Source: Streptomyces sp. CoH27 (GTDB lineage Bacteria > Actinomycetota > Actinomycetes > Streptomycetales > Streptomycetaceae). Taken from it: a stretch of DNA of 64,000 bases. Where the stretch lies: positions 1 through 64,000 of the forward strand of contig NZ_JAIQYY010000014.1 in assembly GCF_020181035.1 (NCBI RefSeq), read 5' to 3'. Numbering within the stretch: the stretch's first letter is position 1; the number at the start of each line of letters is the position of its first letter. Both the position numbers and the translations under genes were made by a program. Below the pieces are notes generated by a model that saw only the letters and a list, made by a program, of their open reading frames with translations, made no database searches and was not told the DNA's origin. Shown here piece after piece: positions 43,941 to 52,887 of this stretch.

Positions 43941-44474
43941 TTACTTCCCGAAGCCGAAGCCGCTCGACCCCTCGACCTTGGAGCGCAGCCGCTTGCCCTT
44001 CTCGGTGGCCTGGTCGTTCAGGTCCTGCTGGAAGTCGCGCATCTTGTGCAGCAGGTCCTCGTCGTGCGTGGCCAGGATCCGGGCCGCGAGAAGGCCCGCG
44101 TTGCGGGCACCGGCGACGGAGACGGTGGCGACCGGGACGCCGGCCGGCATCTGCACGATGGACAGCAGCGAGTCCATGCCGTCGAGGTACTTCAGCGGGA
44201 CCGGGACGCCGATCACCGGGAGCGGGGTGACCGAGGCGAGCATGCCGGGCAGGTGGGCGGCGCCGCCCGCACCGGCGATGACGACCTTCAGACCGCGGTC
44301 GGCGGCCTGCTCACCGTACGTGATCATCTCGCGGGGCATGCGGTGCGCGGAGACGACGTCGACCTCGTAGGCGATCTCGAACTCGTCCAGCGCCTTGGCG
44401 GCGGCCTCCATGACGGGCCAGTCGGAGTCCGACCCCATGACGATGCCCACGACGGGGCCGGCAGCGGTGCTCAT
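43941..44474 (-). CDS. purE: N5-carboxyaminoimidazole ribonucleotide mutase
   Basis: PurE converts N5-CAIR, made by PurK, to CAIR in purine synthesis. The 177-residue protein shows the class I core VVGIVMGSDSDWPVMEAAAK, VVSAHRMPREM, AGAGGAAHLPGMLAS and PVIGVPVPLKYLDGMDSLLS, with the catalytic His present. Its ATG overlaps the purK stop (ATGA), so translation is coupled and the two steps work in sequence. The C-terminus (SSGFGFGK) is a Streptomyces-type extension. Confidence 0.97.
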   Translation of the reverse strand: MSTAAGPVVGIVMGSDSDWPVMEAAAKALDEFEIAYEVDVVSAHRMPREMITYGEQAADRGLKVVIAGAGGAAHLPGMLASVTPLPVIGVPVPLKYLDGMDSLLSIVQMPAGVPVATVSVAGARNAGLLAARILATHDEDLLHKMRDFQQDLNDQATEKGKRLRSKVEGSSGFGFGK

Positions 44475-45610
44475 TCGGTGATCGTGCCTCTCAGGTAGGC
44501 GGCAGCGTGACGGGCGCGCTCCAGCACGTCGTCCAGGTCGTCGCCGTAGGTGTTGACGTGTCCGACCTTGCGGCCGGGCTTCACGTCCTTGCCATACATG
44601 TGGATCTTGAGCTTCGGGTCGCGGGCCATGCAGTGCAAGTACGCGGAGTACATGTCCGGGTAGTCGCCGCCCAGGACGTTGACCATGACCGTCCACTTCG
44701 CGCGCGGCCGGGGGTCGCCGAGCGGGAGGTCGAGGACGGCGCGGACGTGGTTGGCGAACTGCGAGGTGATCGCGCCGTCCTGGGACCAGTGGCCGGAGTT
44801 GTGCGGGCGCATCGCGAGCTCGTTGACGAGGATGCGGCCGTCGCGGGTCTGGAACAGCTCCACCGCGAGATGCCCGACGACGCCGAGTTCCTTGGCGATC
44901 CGCAGCGCCATCTCCTCCGCCTGCAGGGCGAGGGCCTCGGGCAGGTCGGGGGCGGGCGCGATCACGGTGTCGCAGACGCCGTTCACCTGCTGGGACTCGA
45001 CCACCGGGTAGGCGACGGCCTGGCCGTGCGGGGACCGTACGACATTGGCGGCCAGCTCGCGGACGTAGTCGACCTTCTCCTCGGCGAGGACCGGGACGCC
45101 GGCCCGGAACGGGTCCATGGCCTCCTCGGCGGACTCCACGACCCATACGCCCTTGCCGTCGTAGCCGCCGCGGACGGTCTTCAGGACGACCGGGAAACCG
45201 TCGCCCTCCGCCGCGAACCGGACGACGTCCTCCGGGTCGGCGACGATGCGGTGCCGCGGGCACGGGACGCCGATCGCGTCGAGCTTCGCGCGCATCACCC
45301 CCTTGTCCTGGGCGTGCACCAGCGCGTCGGGCCCCGGGCGCACGGGGATGCCGTCCGCCTCCAGGGCCCTGAGGTGCTCGGTGGGCACGTGTTCGTGATC
45401 GAAGGTGATCACATCGCACCCGCGCGCGAAGTCACGCAGCGTGTCCAGATCGCGGTAGTCGCCGATGACGACATCGCTCACGACCTGCGCCGCGGAATCC
45501 TGAGGGGTGTCACTGAGAAGCTTGAACCTGATGCCCAACGGGATGCCCGCCTCGTGCGTCATACGCGCGAGCTGCCCCCCGCCGACCATGCCGACTACCG
45601 GGAACGTCAC
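44471..45610 (-). CDS. purK: N5-carboxyaminoimidazole ribonucleotide synthase
   Basis: PurK uses ATP and bicarbonate to carboxylate AIR to N5-CAIR. The 379-residue ATP-grasp enzyme begins FPVVGMVGGGQLARMTHEAG and contains FPVVLKTVRGGYDGKGVWV and ELAMRPHNSGHWSQDG. The GTG at 45610 is chosen because the next upstream sequence is a TACGCT -10-like box (45617-45622) 6 nt away and no Shine-Dalgarno site is present, indicating a leaderless mRNA. It is followed directly by purE with a 4-bp overlap. Confidence 0.97.
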   Translation of the reverse strand: MTFPVVGMVGGGQLARMTHEAGIPLGIRFKLLSDTPQDSAAQVVSDVVIGDYRDLDTLRDFARGCDVITFDHEHVPTEHLRALEADGIPVRPGPDALVHAQDKGVMRAKLDAIGVPCPRHRIVADPEDVVRFAAEGDGFPVVLKTVRGGYDGKGVWVVESAEEAMDPFRAGVPVLAEEKVDYVRELAANVVRSPHGQAVAYPVVESQQVNGVCDTVIAPAPDLPEALALQAEEMALRIAKELGVVGHLAVELFQTRDGRILVNELAMRPHNSGHWSQDGAITSQFANHVRAVLDLPLGDPRPRAKWTVMVNVLGGDYPDMYSAYLHCMARDPKLKIHMYGKDVKPGRKVGHVNTYGDDLDDVLERARHAAAYLRGTITE

Positions 45611-45792
45611 GCCTATAGCGTATCGGCCACGCCGAGGCAGCCGGATCGCGTCCCTCGTACGGCCTCTTACCGCCGGCTTCCCGGCCTCTTTCCGGACTGT
45701 TGCCGAGCTGTGGCCCCCTCCACAGGCATAGGGCGATTCGGGTGGTTAGCATGGGCGGGCTGACGAAACCTACCGACGGGAGCTGCCCAGTC

Positions 45793-46296
45793 ATGGAACC
45801 TCGTTCCTCGGGGCTGCAACGACTCGTGCGCGAGGTGGCCAAGTTCGGCACCGTCGGCGTCGCGGGCATCTTTGTCAATCTCGGCGTCTTCAACCTGGTG
45901 CGCAACGCCTCCCACCTGCAGGTGGTGCGGGCGAGCATCATCGCCACCGTGGTCGCCATCGCGTTCAACTACATCGGTTTCCGTTACTGGACGTACCGGG
46001 ACCGTGAGAAGAGCGGGCGCACCAAGGAGCTGACGCTCTTCCTGTTCTTCAGCGCCATCGGTCTCGTGATCGAGAACGGCGTGCTCTACCTGGCGACCTA
46101 CGGCTTCGGCTGGGACAGCCCGCTGCAGAGCAACGTCTTCAAGTTCGTGGGCATCGGTGTCGCGACCCTGTTCCGCTTCTGGTCGTACCGCACCTGGGTG
46201 TTCCGGGTGGAGCCGGCGCAGGAGGCGGAGTCGATCCTGGCGGCCGAGTCCAGCAGGCCGCACACGACAGAGCCCAAGACGCAGCGCGTTCCGTAG
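45793..46296 (+). CDS. GtrA-family membrane protein
   Basis: The 167-residue protein has four hydrophobic segments (about 15-38, 45-62, 78-98 and 107-130) and the GtrA signatures FGTVGVAGIFVNLGVFNLV and FNYIGFRYWTY. GtrA proteins are thought to flip or bind polyprenyl-linked sugars and to help cell-surface polysaccharide synthesis. The ATG at 45793 follows a GGGAG element about 10 nt upstream; an ATG at 45751 is a weaker alternative. It lies alone between purK and the two-component system. The glycan it serves is unknown. Confidence 0.9.
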   Translation: MEPRSSGLQRLVREVAKFGTVGVAGIFVNLGVFNLVRNASHLQVVRASIIATVVAIAFNYIGFRYWTYRDREKSGRTKELTLFLFFSAIGLVIENGVLYLATYGFGWDSPLQSNVFKFVGIGVATLFRFWSYRTWVFRVEPAQEAESILAAESSRPHTTEPKTQRVP

Positions 46297-46328
46297 TCGC
46301 ACCACCGGCAGGACCGGCCGCACGGATC

Positions 46329-47600
46329 TCAACGGACCGTCGGCCGGTCCTCCGCTGTTTTCCGGGCCGGTGGGGTGCGGGACAGGAACAGTCCGAAGAC
46401 CGGGGGCTGGGCCTGGAGGAGCTCCAGGCGGCCGCCGTCGGCCTCCGCGAGGTCGCGGGCGACGGCCAGGCCGATGCCCGTGGAGTTGCGGCCGCTGATC
46501 GTGCGCTCGAAGATGCGCGCGCCGAGGTCGGCCGGGACGCCGGGGCCCTCGTCGGTGACCTCGACCACGGCCTGGTTGCCGGTGACCCGGGTACGCAGCG
46601 CGACCGTGCCGCCACCGTGCATGAGCGAGTTCTCGATCAGCGCGGCCAGCACCTGCGCGACCGCGCCCGGCGTGCCGACGGCCTGCAGATGCCGCTTGCC
46701 CGAGCTGACGATGGCCCGGCCGGCACTGCGGTAGGCGGGCCGCCACTCGGCGAGCTGCTGCTGGATGACCTCGTCCAGGTCGAAGGTGACGGCGGAGCCG
46801 GTGCGCGGGTCGCGGGAGTTCGTCAGCAGCCGCTCGACCACGTCCGTGAGCCGCTCCACCTGGGTCAGCGCGACGTTCGCCTCTTCCTTCACGATGTCCG
46901 GGTCATCCGTGAGGGTGATTTCCTCCAGGCGCATCGACAGCGCGGTCAGCGGGGTGCGCAGCTGGTGGGAGGCGTCGGCGGCCAGGCGCCGCTCGGCCGT
47001 CAGCATCCGCCCGATCCGCTCGGCGGAGGCGTCCAGCACATCGGCGACCCGGTCCAGCTCGGGGACGCCGTACCGCTTGTGCCGCGGGCGCGGGTCGCCG
47101 GAGCCGAGGCGCTCGGCGGTCTCGGCGAGGTCGGTCAGCGGGCTGGAGAGCTTGTTGGCCTGCCGGATGGCGAGCAGGACGGCGGCGACCACCGCGAGCA
47201 GCGCCACCAGCCCGATGATCAGCAGGGTCCGGCCGACCTCCCGGGTCACCGAGGAGCGCGGCTCCTGCACGGTGACCGTCTCGCCCTCCTCGCCCTGCTG
47301 GGTGGCGTGAATCACATCACCCTGCGGCTTGGTGCCGATCTCGATCGGCGCCTGTCCGGGCAGGCGGATGACCGCGTACTGGTCCTTGCTGACCGGGTTG
47401 CGCAACGCGCTCGCGTTGACGTTCTCCGCGGCCAGGATCCGGCTGTCCACGATGCTGGCGAGCCGCAGCGCCTCGGAGTCCACCCGCTCCTGCGCGCTGT
47501 TGCTGATCGTCCGGGTCTCGACGATCACCAGGGAGACCCCGAAGACGGCGATCACCACGAGGACGACGGCGAGGGTGGACTGGATGAGACGTCGGCGCAT
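46329..47600 (-). CDS. Sensor histidine kinase
   Basis: The 423-residue membrane kinase has a first membrane segment (about 8-30), an extracytoplasmic sensing region (about 30-135), a second segment (about 140-162), a HAMP domain, a phosphoacceptor region with the motif ADASHQLRTPLTALSMRLEE (His near 212), and an ATPase domain with ALIENSLMHGGG, VTDEGPGVP and GIGLAVARDLAEADGGR. It follows its response regulator gene 40 bp downstream. The signal is not evident; the sensing region has no recognisable domain. The inverted repeat AGGACCGGCC (46310-46319)/GGCCGGTCCT (46342-46351) spans its 3' end. Confidence 0.95.
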   Translation of the reverse strand: MRRRLIQSTLAVVLVVIAVFGVSLVIVETRTISNSAQERVDSEALRLASIVDSRILAAENVNASALRNPVSKDQYAVIRLPGQAPIEIGTKPQGDVIHATQQGEEGETVTVQEPRSSVTREVGRTLLIIGLVALLAVVAAVLLAIRQANKLSSPLTDLAETAERLGSGDPRPRHKRYGVPELDRVADVLDASAERIGRMLTAERRLAADASHQLRTPLTALSMRLEEITLTDDPDIVKEEANVALTQVERLTDVVERLLTNSRDPRTGSAVTFDLDEVIQQQLAEWRPAYRSAGRAIVSSGKRHLQAVGTPGAVAQVLAALIENSLMHGGGTVALRTRVTGNQAVVEVTDEGPGVPADLGARIFERTISGRNSTGIGLAVARDLAEADGGRLELLQAQPPVFGLFLSRTPPARKTAEDRPTVR

Positions 47601-47640
47601 GTTCCGTTACCTGCGGTGATCGCCGGCCCCCGGGAGGGGC

Positions 47641-48318
47641 TCAGCTCTTTTCGAAGCGGAAGCCCACGCCTCGTACGGTGGCGATGTAGCGGGGGTTCGC
47701 CGCGTCGTCGCCGAGCTTCTTGCGCAGCCAGGAGATGTGCATGTCGAGGGTCTTGGTGGACGACCACCACGTGGTGTCCCAGACCTCGCGCATCAGCTGG
47801 TCGCGCGTCACGACCCGGCCGGCGTCCCGCACCAGAACCCGCAGCAGGTCGAACTCCTTGGCGGTGAGCTGGAGTTCCTCGTCACCCATCCACGCGCGGT
47901 GCGACTCGACGTCGATCCGCACGCCGTGGGTGGCCGGCGGCTGCTGGGGCTCGGCGGCACCGCGCCGCAGCAGGGCCCGCACCCGGGCGAGCAGTTCGGC
48001 GAGCCGGAACGGCTTGGTGACGTAGTCGTCGGCGCCCGCGTCCAGACCGACGACGGTGTCCACCTCGTCGGCCCGCGCGGTCAGGATGAGGATCGGCACG
48101 GTGTGGCCGTCGGCCCGCAGCCGGCGGGCGACCTCCAGGCCGTCCATGCCGGGCAGCCCCAGGTCCAGTACGACCAGATCGACGCCGCCCTGCATGCCGG
48201 CGTCGAGCGCGGTGGGTCCGTCCTCGCGCACCTCGACCTCGTAACCTTCGCGGCGCAGGGCGCGGGCCAGTGGCTCCGAGATGGACGCGTCGTCCTCGGC
48301 GAGCAGTACACGGGTCAT
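47641..48318 (-). CDS. OmpR-family response regulator
   Basis: The 225-residue regulator has a receiver domain (about 1-115: VLLAEDDASISEPLARAL, the phospho-Asp in VVLDLGLPGMDG, ILTARADEVD, YVTKPF) and a winged-helix DNA-binding domain (about 130-220, ending GVGFRFEKS). The ATG at 48318 is preceded by TACCAT, a -10-like box, 6 nt away and no Shine-Dalgarno site, so it is probably leaderless. It forms an operon with the histidine kinase gene. Target genes are not evident; the divergent POT transporter is a possible one. Confidence 0.95.
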   Translation of the reverse strand: MTRVLLAEDDASISEPLARALRREGYEVEVREDGPTALDAGMQGGVDLVVLDLGLPGMDGLEVARRLRADGHTVPILILTARADEVDTVVGLDAGADDYVTKPFRLAELLARVRALLRRGAAEPQQPPATHGVRIDVESHRAWMGDEELQLTAKEFDLLRVLVRDAGRVVTRDQLMREVWDTTWWSSTKTLDMHISWLRKKLGDDAANPRYIATVRGVGFRFEKS

Positions 48319-48809
48319 GGAGTGATGGTAGACCGCCCACACACACTGCTGGGGTGTGATCGCCTCCAGGAACTCTTACCTTGCTGAACTGCTGGTATGA
48401 ACCATCGGTCCGGAGATGCGATCGTAGGGGAGACCTTCGAAACCGGTCCTGCGGTTCCCCCGACACCTGTGATCCGCGTCTCAAGTCCTTCCATATCCGG
48501 CAGTGTCCTGCCGTACAGTGACGTGAACGCCTGTAGTACACCAGGGGACCTTTGGCGGGCATCTGACGCTGAAGGTCTCTTTTGTGTATGGGCTGATCAA
48601 GATCAGCCTTGAAAGGAATGACCTCTGGCCGGGCTCCGGACGCATCGTCGCGTCGGGGCGTGGATCCCGGTGGTCGCCGTCCCCCGCTCCGTGATCCGGA
48701 TGCGGACTCCCCTCGGGCGTGGGGGTGGACGGCCGACCCCGCCGGTGCCGGCCGCACCCCCACCGGGCGCGCAGCGCTCTACGCGCGTCCCGACCAGCAA
48801 GGAACGACC
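48319..48809. other. Non-coding region between the response regulator and POT transporter genes
   Basis: No gene is supported here. The region holds the divergent promoters. Near the transporter, GGCTGATC (48591-48598) pairs with GATCAGCC (48601-48608), an 8-bp stem with a 2-nt loop in the leader, and CGGCAG/CTGCCG (48498-48503/48508-48513) is a short palindrome that could be an operator. I do not see a consensus promoter for the POT gene. Confidence 0.45.
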
Positions 48810-50315
48810 ATGGCGTCCAGCCTGACGAAGGACTCGGTCCGTCCGGGCACCCCCGGCACCGAGAAGACCTTCTTCGGCCACCCCCGCGGCCTGGCCACTC
48901 TCTTCATGACCGAGATGTGGGAGCGGTTCTCCTACTACGGCATGAGGGCCCTGCTCCCGCTGTACCTGGTGGCCCCGGGCGGCCTGCACCTGAGCGCGGG
49001 CACGGCGACCGCGATCTACTCGGTGTACGTGTCGCTCGTGTACCTGCTCGCCCTGCCGGGCGGCTGGGTCGCGGACCGATTCCTCGGCCCCCGCAAGACG
49101 GTCGCCGTCGCGGGCATCATCATCATGCTCGGCCACCTGTGCCTGGCCCTGCCCGTCGCCGCGAGCTTCTTCGTCGGCCTGGGTCTCGTCGCCATCGGCT
49201 CGGGTCTGCTGAAGGCCAACATCTCCACGATGGTCGGCCACCTCTACAAGGGCCCGGACGACCCGCGCCGGGACGGTGGCTTCACCCTCTTCTACATCGG
49301 CATCAACCTCGGCGCCTTCGCCGCGCCGCTGGTCATCGGCACCGTCGGTGAGAACGTCAACTGGCACCTGGGCTTCGCGCTGGCAGCGCTCGGCATGGCG
49401 CTGGGTCTGGCCCAGTACCTGCTCGGCGGCCGCCACCTGAGCGCGAAGAGCAGCGAGGTCCCGACCCCGCTGACCCCCGCGGAGAAGTCCGCCACCCTGC
49501 GCAAGGGCCTGATCTGGCTCGCCATCGCCGCCGTGTTCTACGGCGTCGTCGGCGGCACCGGCCACTTCACCCTGAACTGGGCGCTGATCCCGCTCACCCT
49601 CATCGGCCTGATCGTGCCGATCCTGGTCATCGCCCGCATCCGCCGGGACAAGGACCTGGCCGCGGACGAGAAGTCGAAGGTGTCGGCGTACATCTGGTTC
49701 TTCGTCGCCGCCGCCGTCTTCTGGATGATCTACGACCAGGGCGGTTCGACCCTGTCGCTGTTCGCCGACAGCAGCGCCAAGAACTCGATCCTCGGCTGGA
49801 ACTTCCCGGTCTCCTGGTACCAGTCGGTCAACCCGGTCATGATCATGGCGCTGGCGCCCGTCTTCGCCTGGCTGTGGCTGTGGCTGAACCGGCGCGGCAA
49901 GGAGCCGAGCACGATCGTGAAGTTCGCCTCCGGCCTCGTGCTGATCGGCGCGTCCTTCTTCCTCTTCCTCGCCCCGCTGTCGATCGCCGACGGCGGTCAC
50001 AAGGCAGCGGCGATGTGGCTGGTCGCGATCTACTTCGTGCAGACCGTCGGTGAGCTGACACTGTCTCCGGTGGGTCTGTCCGTGACGACGAAGATGGCGC
50101 CGAAGAAGTACGCCTCCCAGATGATGGGCGTCTGGTTCCTCGCGGTCACCGCGGGCGACTCGATCACCGCGCTGGTGTCGAACCCGGCCATCGCCGGCGT
50201 CAACCTCGACAAGCAGGGCTTCGTCGCCCTGGAGGCCGTCCTCGCCGTGGTCGCCGGTGTCGCGGTGTGGATGTACCGCAAGAAGGTCAACAAGCTGATG
50301 GGCGACGTGCACTAG
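48810..50315 (+). CDS. POT/PTR2-family proton-dependent oligopeptide transporter
   Basis: The 501-residue transporter imports di- and tripeptides with protons. It has about 12-14 hydrophobic segments and the PTR2 signature ExxERFSYYG (EMWERFSYYGMRALLPLYLV split after LLP) at its start. Further family elements are GLGLVAIGSGLLKANIST and YFVQTVGELTLSPVGLSV. The ATG at 48810 follows AAGGAACG. A strong terminator lies 22 bp beyond the stop. The divergent two-component system could regulate it, but no operator is proven. Confidence 0.95.
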   Translation: MASSLTKDSVRPGTPGTEKTFFGHPRGLATLFMTEMWERFSYYGMRALLPLYLVAPGGLHLSAGTATAIYSVYVSLVYLLALPGGWVADRFLGPRKTVAVAGIIIMLGHLCLALPVAASFFVGLGLVAIGSGLLKANISTMVGHLYKGPDDPRRDGGFTLFYIGINLGAFAAPLVIGTVGENVNWHLGFALAALGMALGLAQYLLGGRHLSAKSSEVPTPLTPAEKSATLRKGLIWLAIAAVFYGVVGGTGHFTLNWALIPLTLIGLIVPILVIARIRRDKDLAADEKSKVSAYIWFFVAAAVFWMIYDQGGSTLSLFADSSAKNSILGWNFPVSWYQSVNPVMIMALAPVFAWLWLWLNRRGKEPSTIVKFASGLVLIGASFFLFLAPLSIADGGHKAAAMWLVAIYFVQTVGELTLSPVGLSVTTKMAPKKYASQMMGVWFLAVTAGDSITALVSNPAIAGVNLDKQGFVALEAVLAVVAGVAVWMYRKKVNKLMGDVH

Positions 50316-50337
50316 TCGCTGCCGCTGGGCTTGGCCG

Positions 50338-50379
50338 ACAGAGGGCCATCGCATCCTCGGGGATGTGATGGCCCTCTGT
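50338..50379 (+). terminator. Terminator of the POT transporter gene
   Basis: ACAGAGGGCCATC (50338-50350) pairs with GATGGCCCTCTGT (50367-50379), with further pairing inside (GCATCC with GGATGT). It is a long, near-perfect stem followed by a GTGTG tail. Confidence 0.85.
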
Positions 50380-50451
50380 GTGTGCGGGCAAGCGCCGAGC
50401 ACCGTAGCGGCCGTTGCGCGTCGGCGGCTGACGGCCGTCCGTGGCTGGCCG

Positions 50452-50520
50452 CTCCCCCAGTTCCCGGCTTCGCTCGAACCGGGGGACCCCCATCGCGGCG
50501 GAGCCGCATGTCGATACGGC
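50452..50520. repeat. Left copy of a roughly 70-bp inverted repeat flanking the surface-protein operon
   Basis: This segment is close to identical to the reverse complement of 54659-54729. Shared stretches include CTCCCCCAG, CGGCTTCGCTCGAA, GGGGGACCCCCATCGCGGCG and GAGCCGCAT. The two copies face each other about 4.1 kb apart. Similar elements, often near gene ends, are dispersed in Streptomyces genomes and may act as terminators. Confidence 0.75.
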
Positions 50521-50539
50521 CCCACGCCCCTCGGGTCGG

Positions 50540-51808
50540 CTATCGCGCCCTTCGCCGTGGCATGAACGTGAACACAGCTGCCCCCAGCAGGATCGCCGTG
50601 CCCGCCACCAGGCCAAGGGCCTTCAGGGCGCCGTGGTCGCTCGCGCCCGTCTCGGCGAGGCCGCCGGAGCCCGAGCCGCTGCTGCTGCCGCCGGTCGAAC
50701 CGCCGGAGGTGGACGTTCCACCGGACGCGCCGCCCGGCTGCCCGCTCGTGTCCAGGGTGAGGGAGACCTCCGTCTTCGTCGGTGTGCACGTCGTGGTCGT
50801 ACCGAGCGCCTTGACCGTCAGCACGCCGGGCGACAGCGTCGAGGAGCCGCTCGCGCCGGGCTTGTAGGTGCCGGTGAGGTCCGGGATGGTGATCGGGTCG
50901 CCGGACTTGATGGGCTGGGCGTTGGTGGGCCCCTCCACATGCACCGTGCCCTTGTCGGCGCCGCCCAGCACCACCTCCATGGACGGCTTCACCGAGTTCG
51001 CCGGGATGTCGGCGGGGCTGTTCATGACGGACTTCTTGAACTGCACGGTGAGGCCGAAGTCCCCGCCGCTCTTCTTCGCGTTGATCTGCACCGGCGAGGT
51101 CGCGTTCTTGTCGCCGATCGGGGTCTTGCAGGCGTACGGGATCTGCACCTCCTTGCCCGTGAAGTCGCTCTGACCGCCGCTGCCGCCGGTGGCCGTGGCC
51201 GAGGCGGTGGGGGTGGCCGACCGGGTCGGGGTCGCCGACTGGCTGGGGGTCGGTGTCGTACTGGCCGTACCGCCGCCCGTGACCTGGATCGTCGCCGCCT
51301 TCTGGACGGTCTCCTTCGGGGTGCACTTGGTGTCGGTGGACATCGCGTTGACCGTGTACGCGTCCGGCGTCAGCGTCACCTCGCCGGCCGTCGTCAGCTT
51401 CAGGCTGCCCTTCATGTCGGACAGCACCATGTCGCCGCCCTTGGGGATCGCCGGGTTCTGCCGCGCCCCCTGCATCGCGATGTCGGCGATCTGCGCGCCG
51501 GCCGCCTTCAGCACCCCGGACGGCTGGACCGAGTTCGCGGGCAGGTCGATGATGTCCGGATTCTTGGACGCGGCCTGCGCGAACTTCCAGACGACGTCGA
51601 CCGTGTCGCCGACCTTCGCGGTGGCGGGCGCATCGATCTCGACCTTCGTGGTGCCGTCGACGGGACTGATCCCCGCGGGCGGCACACAGTGGGTGGCGTA
51701 CGCCACCTCGGCCGCCTGCGCCGGGGTCGCGCCGAGGCCCAGCAGGACGCCCGCACCGCTCAGCGCCAGCGCGGCGCCCGCGGCCGTACCTCTCCTTCGG
51801 ATGCTCAC
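50540..51808 (-). CDS. Cell-wall-anchored protein with LAETG sorting signal and two Cys-pair beta domains
   Basis: The 422-residue protein has a signal peptide (about 1-32), two homologous domains of about 130 residues (about 33-170 and 200-340), each opening with a Y/H-x-C-x-x-P element and closing with a T-x-C-TP element, a Thr/Ser-Pro spacer, a Gly/Ser-rich linker, and LAETG at residue 384 followed by a membrane helix and RRRAR tail. LAXTG is the class E sortase signal in Streptomyces. The domains resemble DUF6801-type beta domains, a tentative call. The GTG at 51808 overlaps the upstream stop (GTGA). It is last of a four-gene leftward operon. Confidence 0.85.
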   Translation of the reverse strand: MSIRRRGTAAGAALALSGAGVLLGLGATPAQAAEVAYATHCVPPAGISPVDGTTKVEIDAPATAKVGDTVDVVWKFAQAASKNPDIIDLPANSVQPSGVLKAAGAQIADIAMQGARQNPAIPKGGDMVLSDMKGSLKLTTAGEVTLTPDAYTVNAMSTDTKCTPKETVQKAATIQVTGGGTASTTPTPSQSATPTRSATPTASATATGGSGGQSDFTGKEVQIPYACKTPIGDKNATSPVQINAKKSGGDFGLTVQFKKSVMNSPADIPANSVKPSMEVVLGGADKGTVHVEGPTNAQPIKSGDPITIPDLTGTYKPGASGSSTLSPGVLTVKALGTTTTCTPTKTEVSLTLDTSGQPGGASGGTSTSGGSTGGSSSGSGSGGLAETGASDHGALKALGLVAGTAILLGAAVFTFMPRRRAR

Positions 51809-52887
51809 GTCGGTCCTTTCGGGGTGGGAGTCGTGGGACTCGTCGGGCTGTCGGTGTGCGGTGCGGAGAGCCGGCCGGCCGGGCCGCCCGGGACGGAGTC
51901 CGGGGTGAACCACGGCAGGGTCGGGGTCGAGGGGGTCGGTTCGGGAGTACGGCCGCGGGGACGGGGCAGCCGGGGCAGGCGCAGGGGGCCGGTGCGGCGG
52001 GCGGCACCCGGACGGCGCGGCCGGACCCGGTCCACGACGGCCATGCCGATACGGAACAGCGCGGCCGGCACGACCAGGCAGAGCAGGATCCAGAAGAGGG
52101 TCACGCCCCAGGGCCGGGCCACGCCCCACGGCTGCTCGGCGAGCACCTTGCCGTCGTACTTCAGGGACACGGTGTAGTCCCCGTGGGCCCCGGCCGACAG
52201 CTCGACCGGCAGCTCGACCTGCGCCTTCCTGCCGGGCGCCAGGGTGCCCTGCCACTGCCGGTCGTCCCACTGCGGGGCGAACACGCCGTGCGCGGAACCG
52301 ACCTGGAACACCGGGTCCTTGATCGTGCTCGTGCCGGTGTTGCCGATGGTGAGGACCAGGCTGCGGCTCGGCGGCGCCCCGAACCAGGTCAGCAGCCCGC
52401 TCGAACCGGTCAGCCGGGTGTCGGACAGGATCGCGAGGCGCCCGCCGGACCGGTCGGCGGGCAGCGGGGCGACCGGATGCCCGGCGACCTCCAGCACGGC
52501 GTCCGCCTCCGCCTGCGCCCCGGTGACGGTGGCCACGTGGACCACGCAGGGGCAGGGCACGGGCGGTTCGGCGACCGGGACCTGCTTGCTGAAGGCACCC
52601 TGGGCGTCCGTGGTCACGGCCCTGCCGTCGCCGTTGGCACAGGAGTTGGTGCCGCCGATCACACCCCGGGCCGGTGTGGCCCGGCCGCACACCAGCAGCA
52701 TCAGCAGCGTGCGCGGCCGCCAGCCGGTCCCGCTGACGGTGACCGAGCCGCCGGTGCCGGCCTGGGTCGCGGACAGGTTCACCGCGGGGCCGTCCGCCGC
52801 GTTCGCCGGGCCGGCCAGGGGGAGGGCGAGGGGAAGCAGGAGCAGCGCGAGCACGGTCGCGCACACGGACAGCCGCGGAAGCCTCAC
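51805..52887 (-). CDS. Membrane-anchored Ig-like (neocarzinostatin/IPT-type) surface protein
   Basis: The 360-residue protein has a signal peptide (about 1-31), an N-terminal Ig-like domain (about 33-130: NLSATQAGTGGSVTVSGTGW, with several Cys and a CPC motif) and a second beta region (about 135-255: SRSLVLTIGNTGTSTIKDPV). A membrane segment follows (about 265-290, GVTLFWILLCLVVPAALFR), then a Pro/Arg-rich cytosolic tail of about 70 residues. It is coupled by GTGA overlaps at both ends, to the DUF916-like gene upstream and the LAETG gene downstream. It may be a membrane partner for the anchored proteins. Binding function is unknown. Confidence 0.8.
   Translation of the reverse strand: MRLPRLSVCATVLALLLLPLALPLAGPANAADGPAVNLSATQAGTGGSVTVSGTGWRPRTLLMLLVCGRATPARGVIGGTNSCANGDGRAVTTDAQGAFSKQVPVAEPPVPCPCVVHVATVTGAQAEADAVLEVAGHPVAPLPADRSGGRLAILSDTRLTGSSGLLTWFGAPPSRSLVLTIGNTGTSTIKDPVFQVGSAHGVFAPQWDDRQWQGTLAPGRKAQVELPVELSAGAHGDYTVSLKYDGKVLAEQPWGVARPWGVTLFWILLCLVVPAALFRIGMAVVDRVRPRRPGAARRTGPLRLPRLPRPRGRTPEPTPSTPTLPWFTPDSVPGGPAGRLSAPHTDSPTSPTTPTPKGPT

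Noticed and set aside
48591..48608. Hairpin GGCTGATC/GATCAGCC as a terminator of an unseen gene
   Set aside because: It lies in the divergent region with no gene ending before it; more likely a leader structure or chance palindrome for the POT gene.
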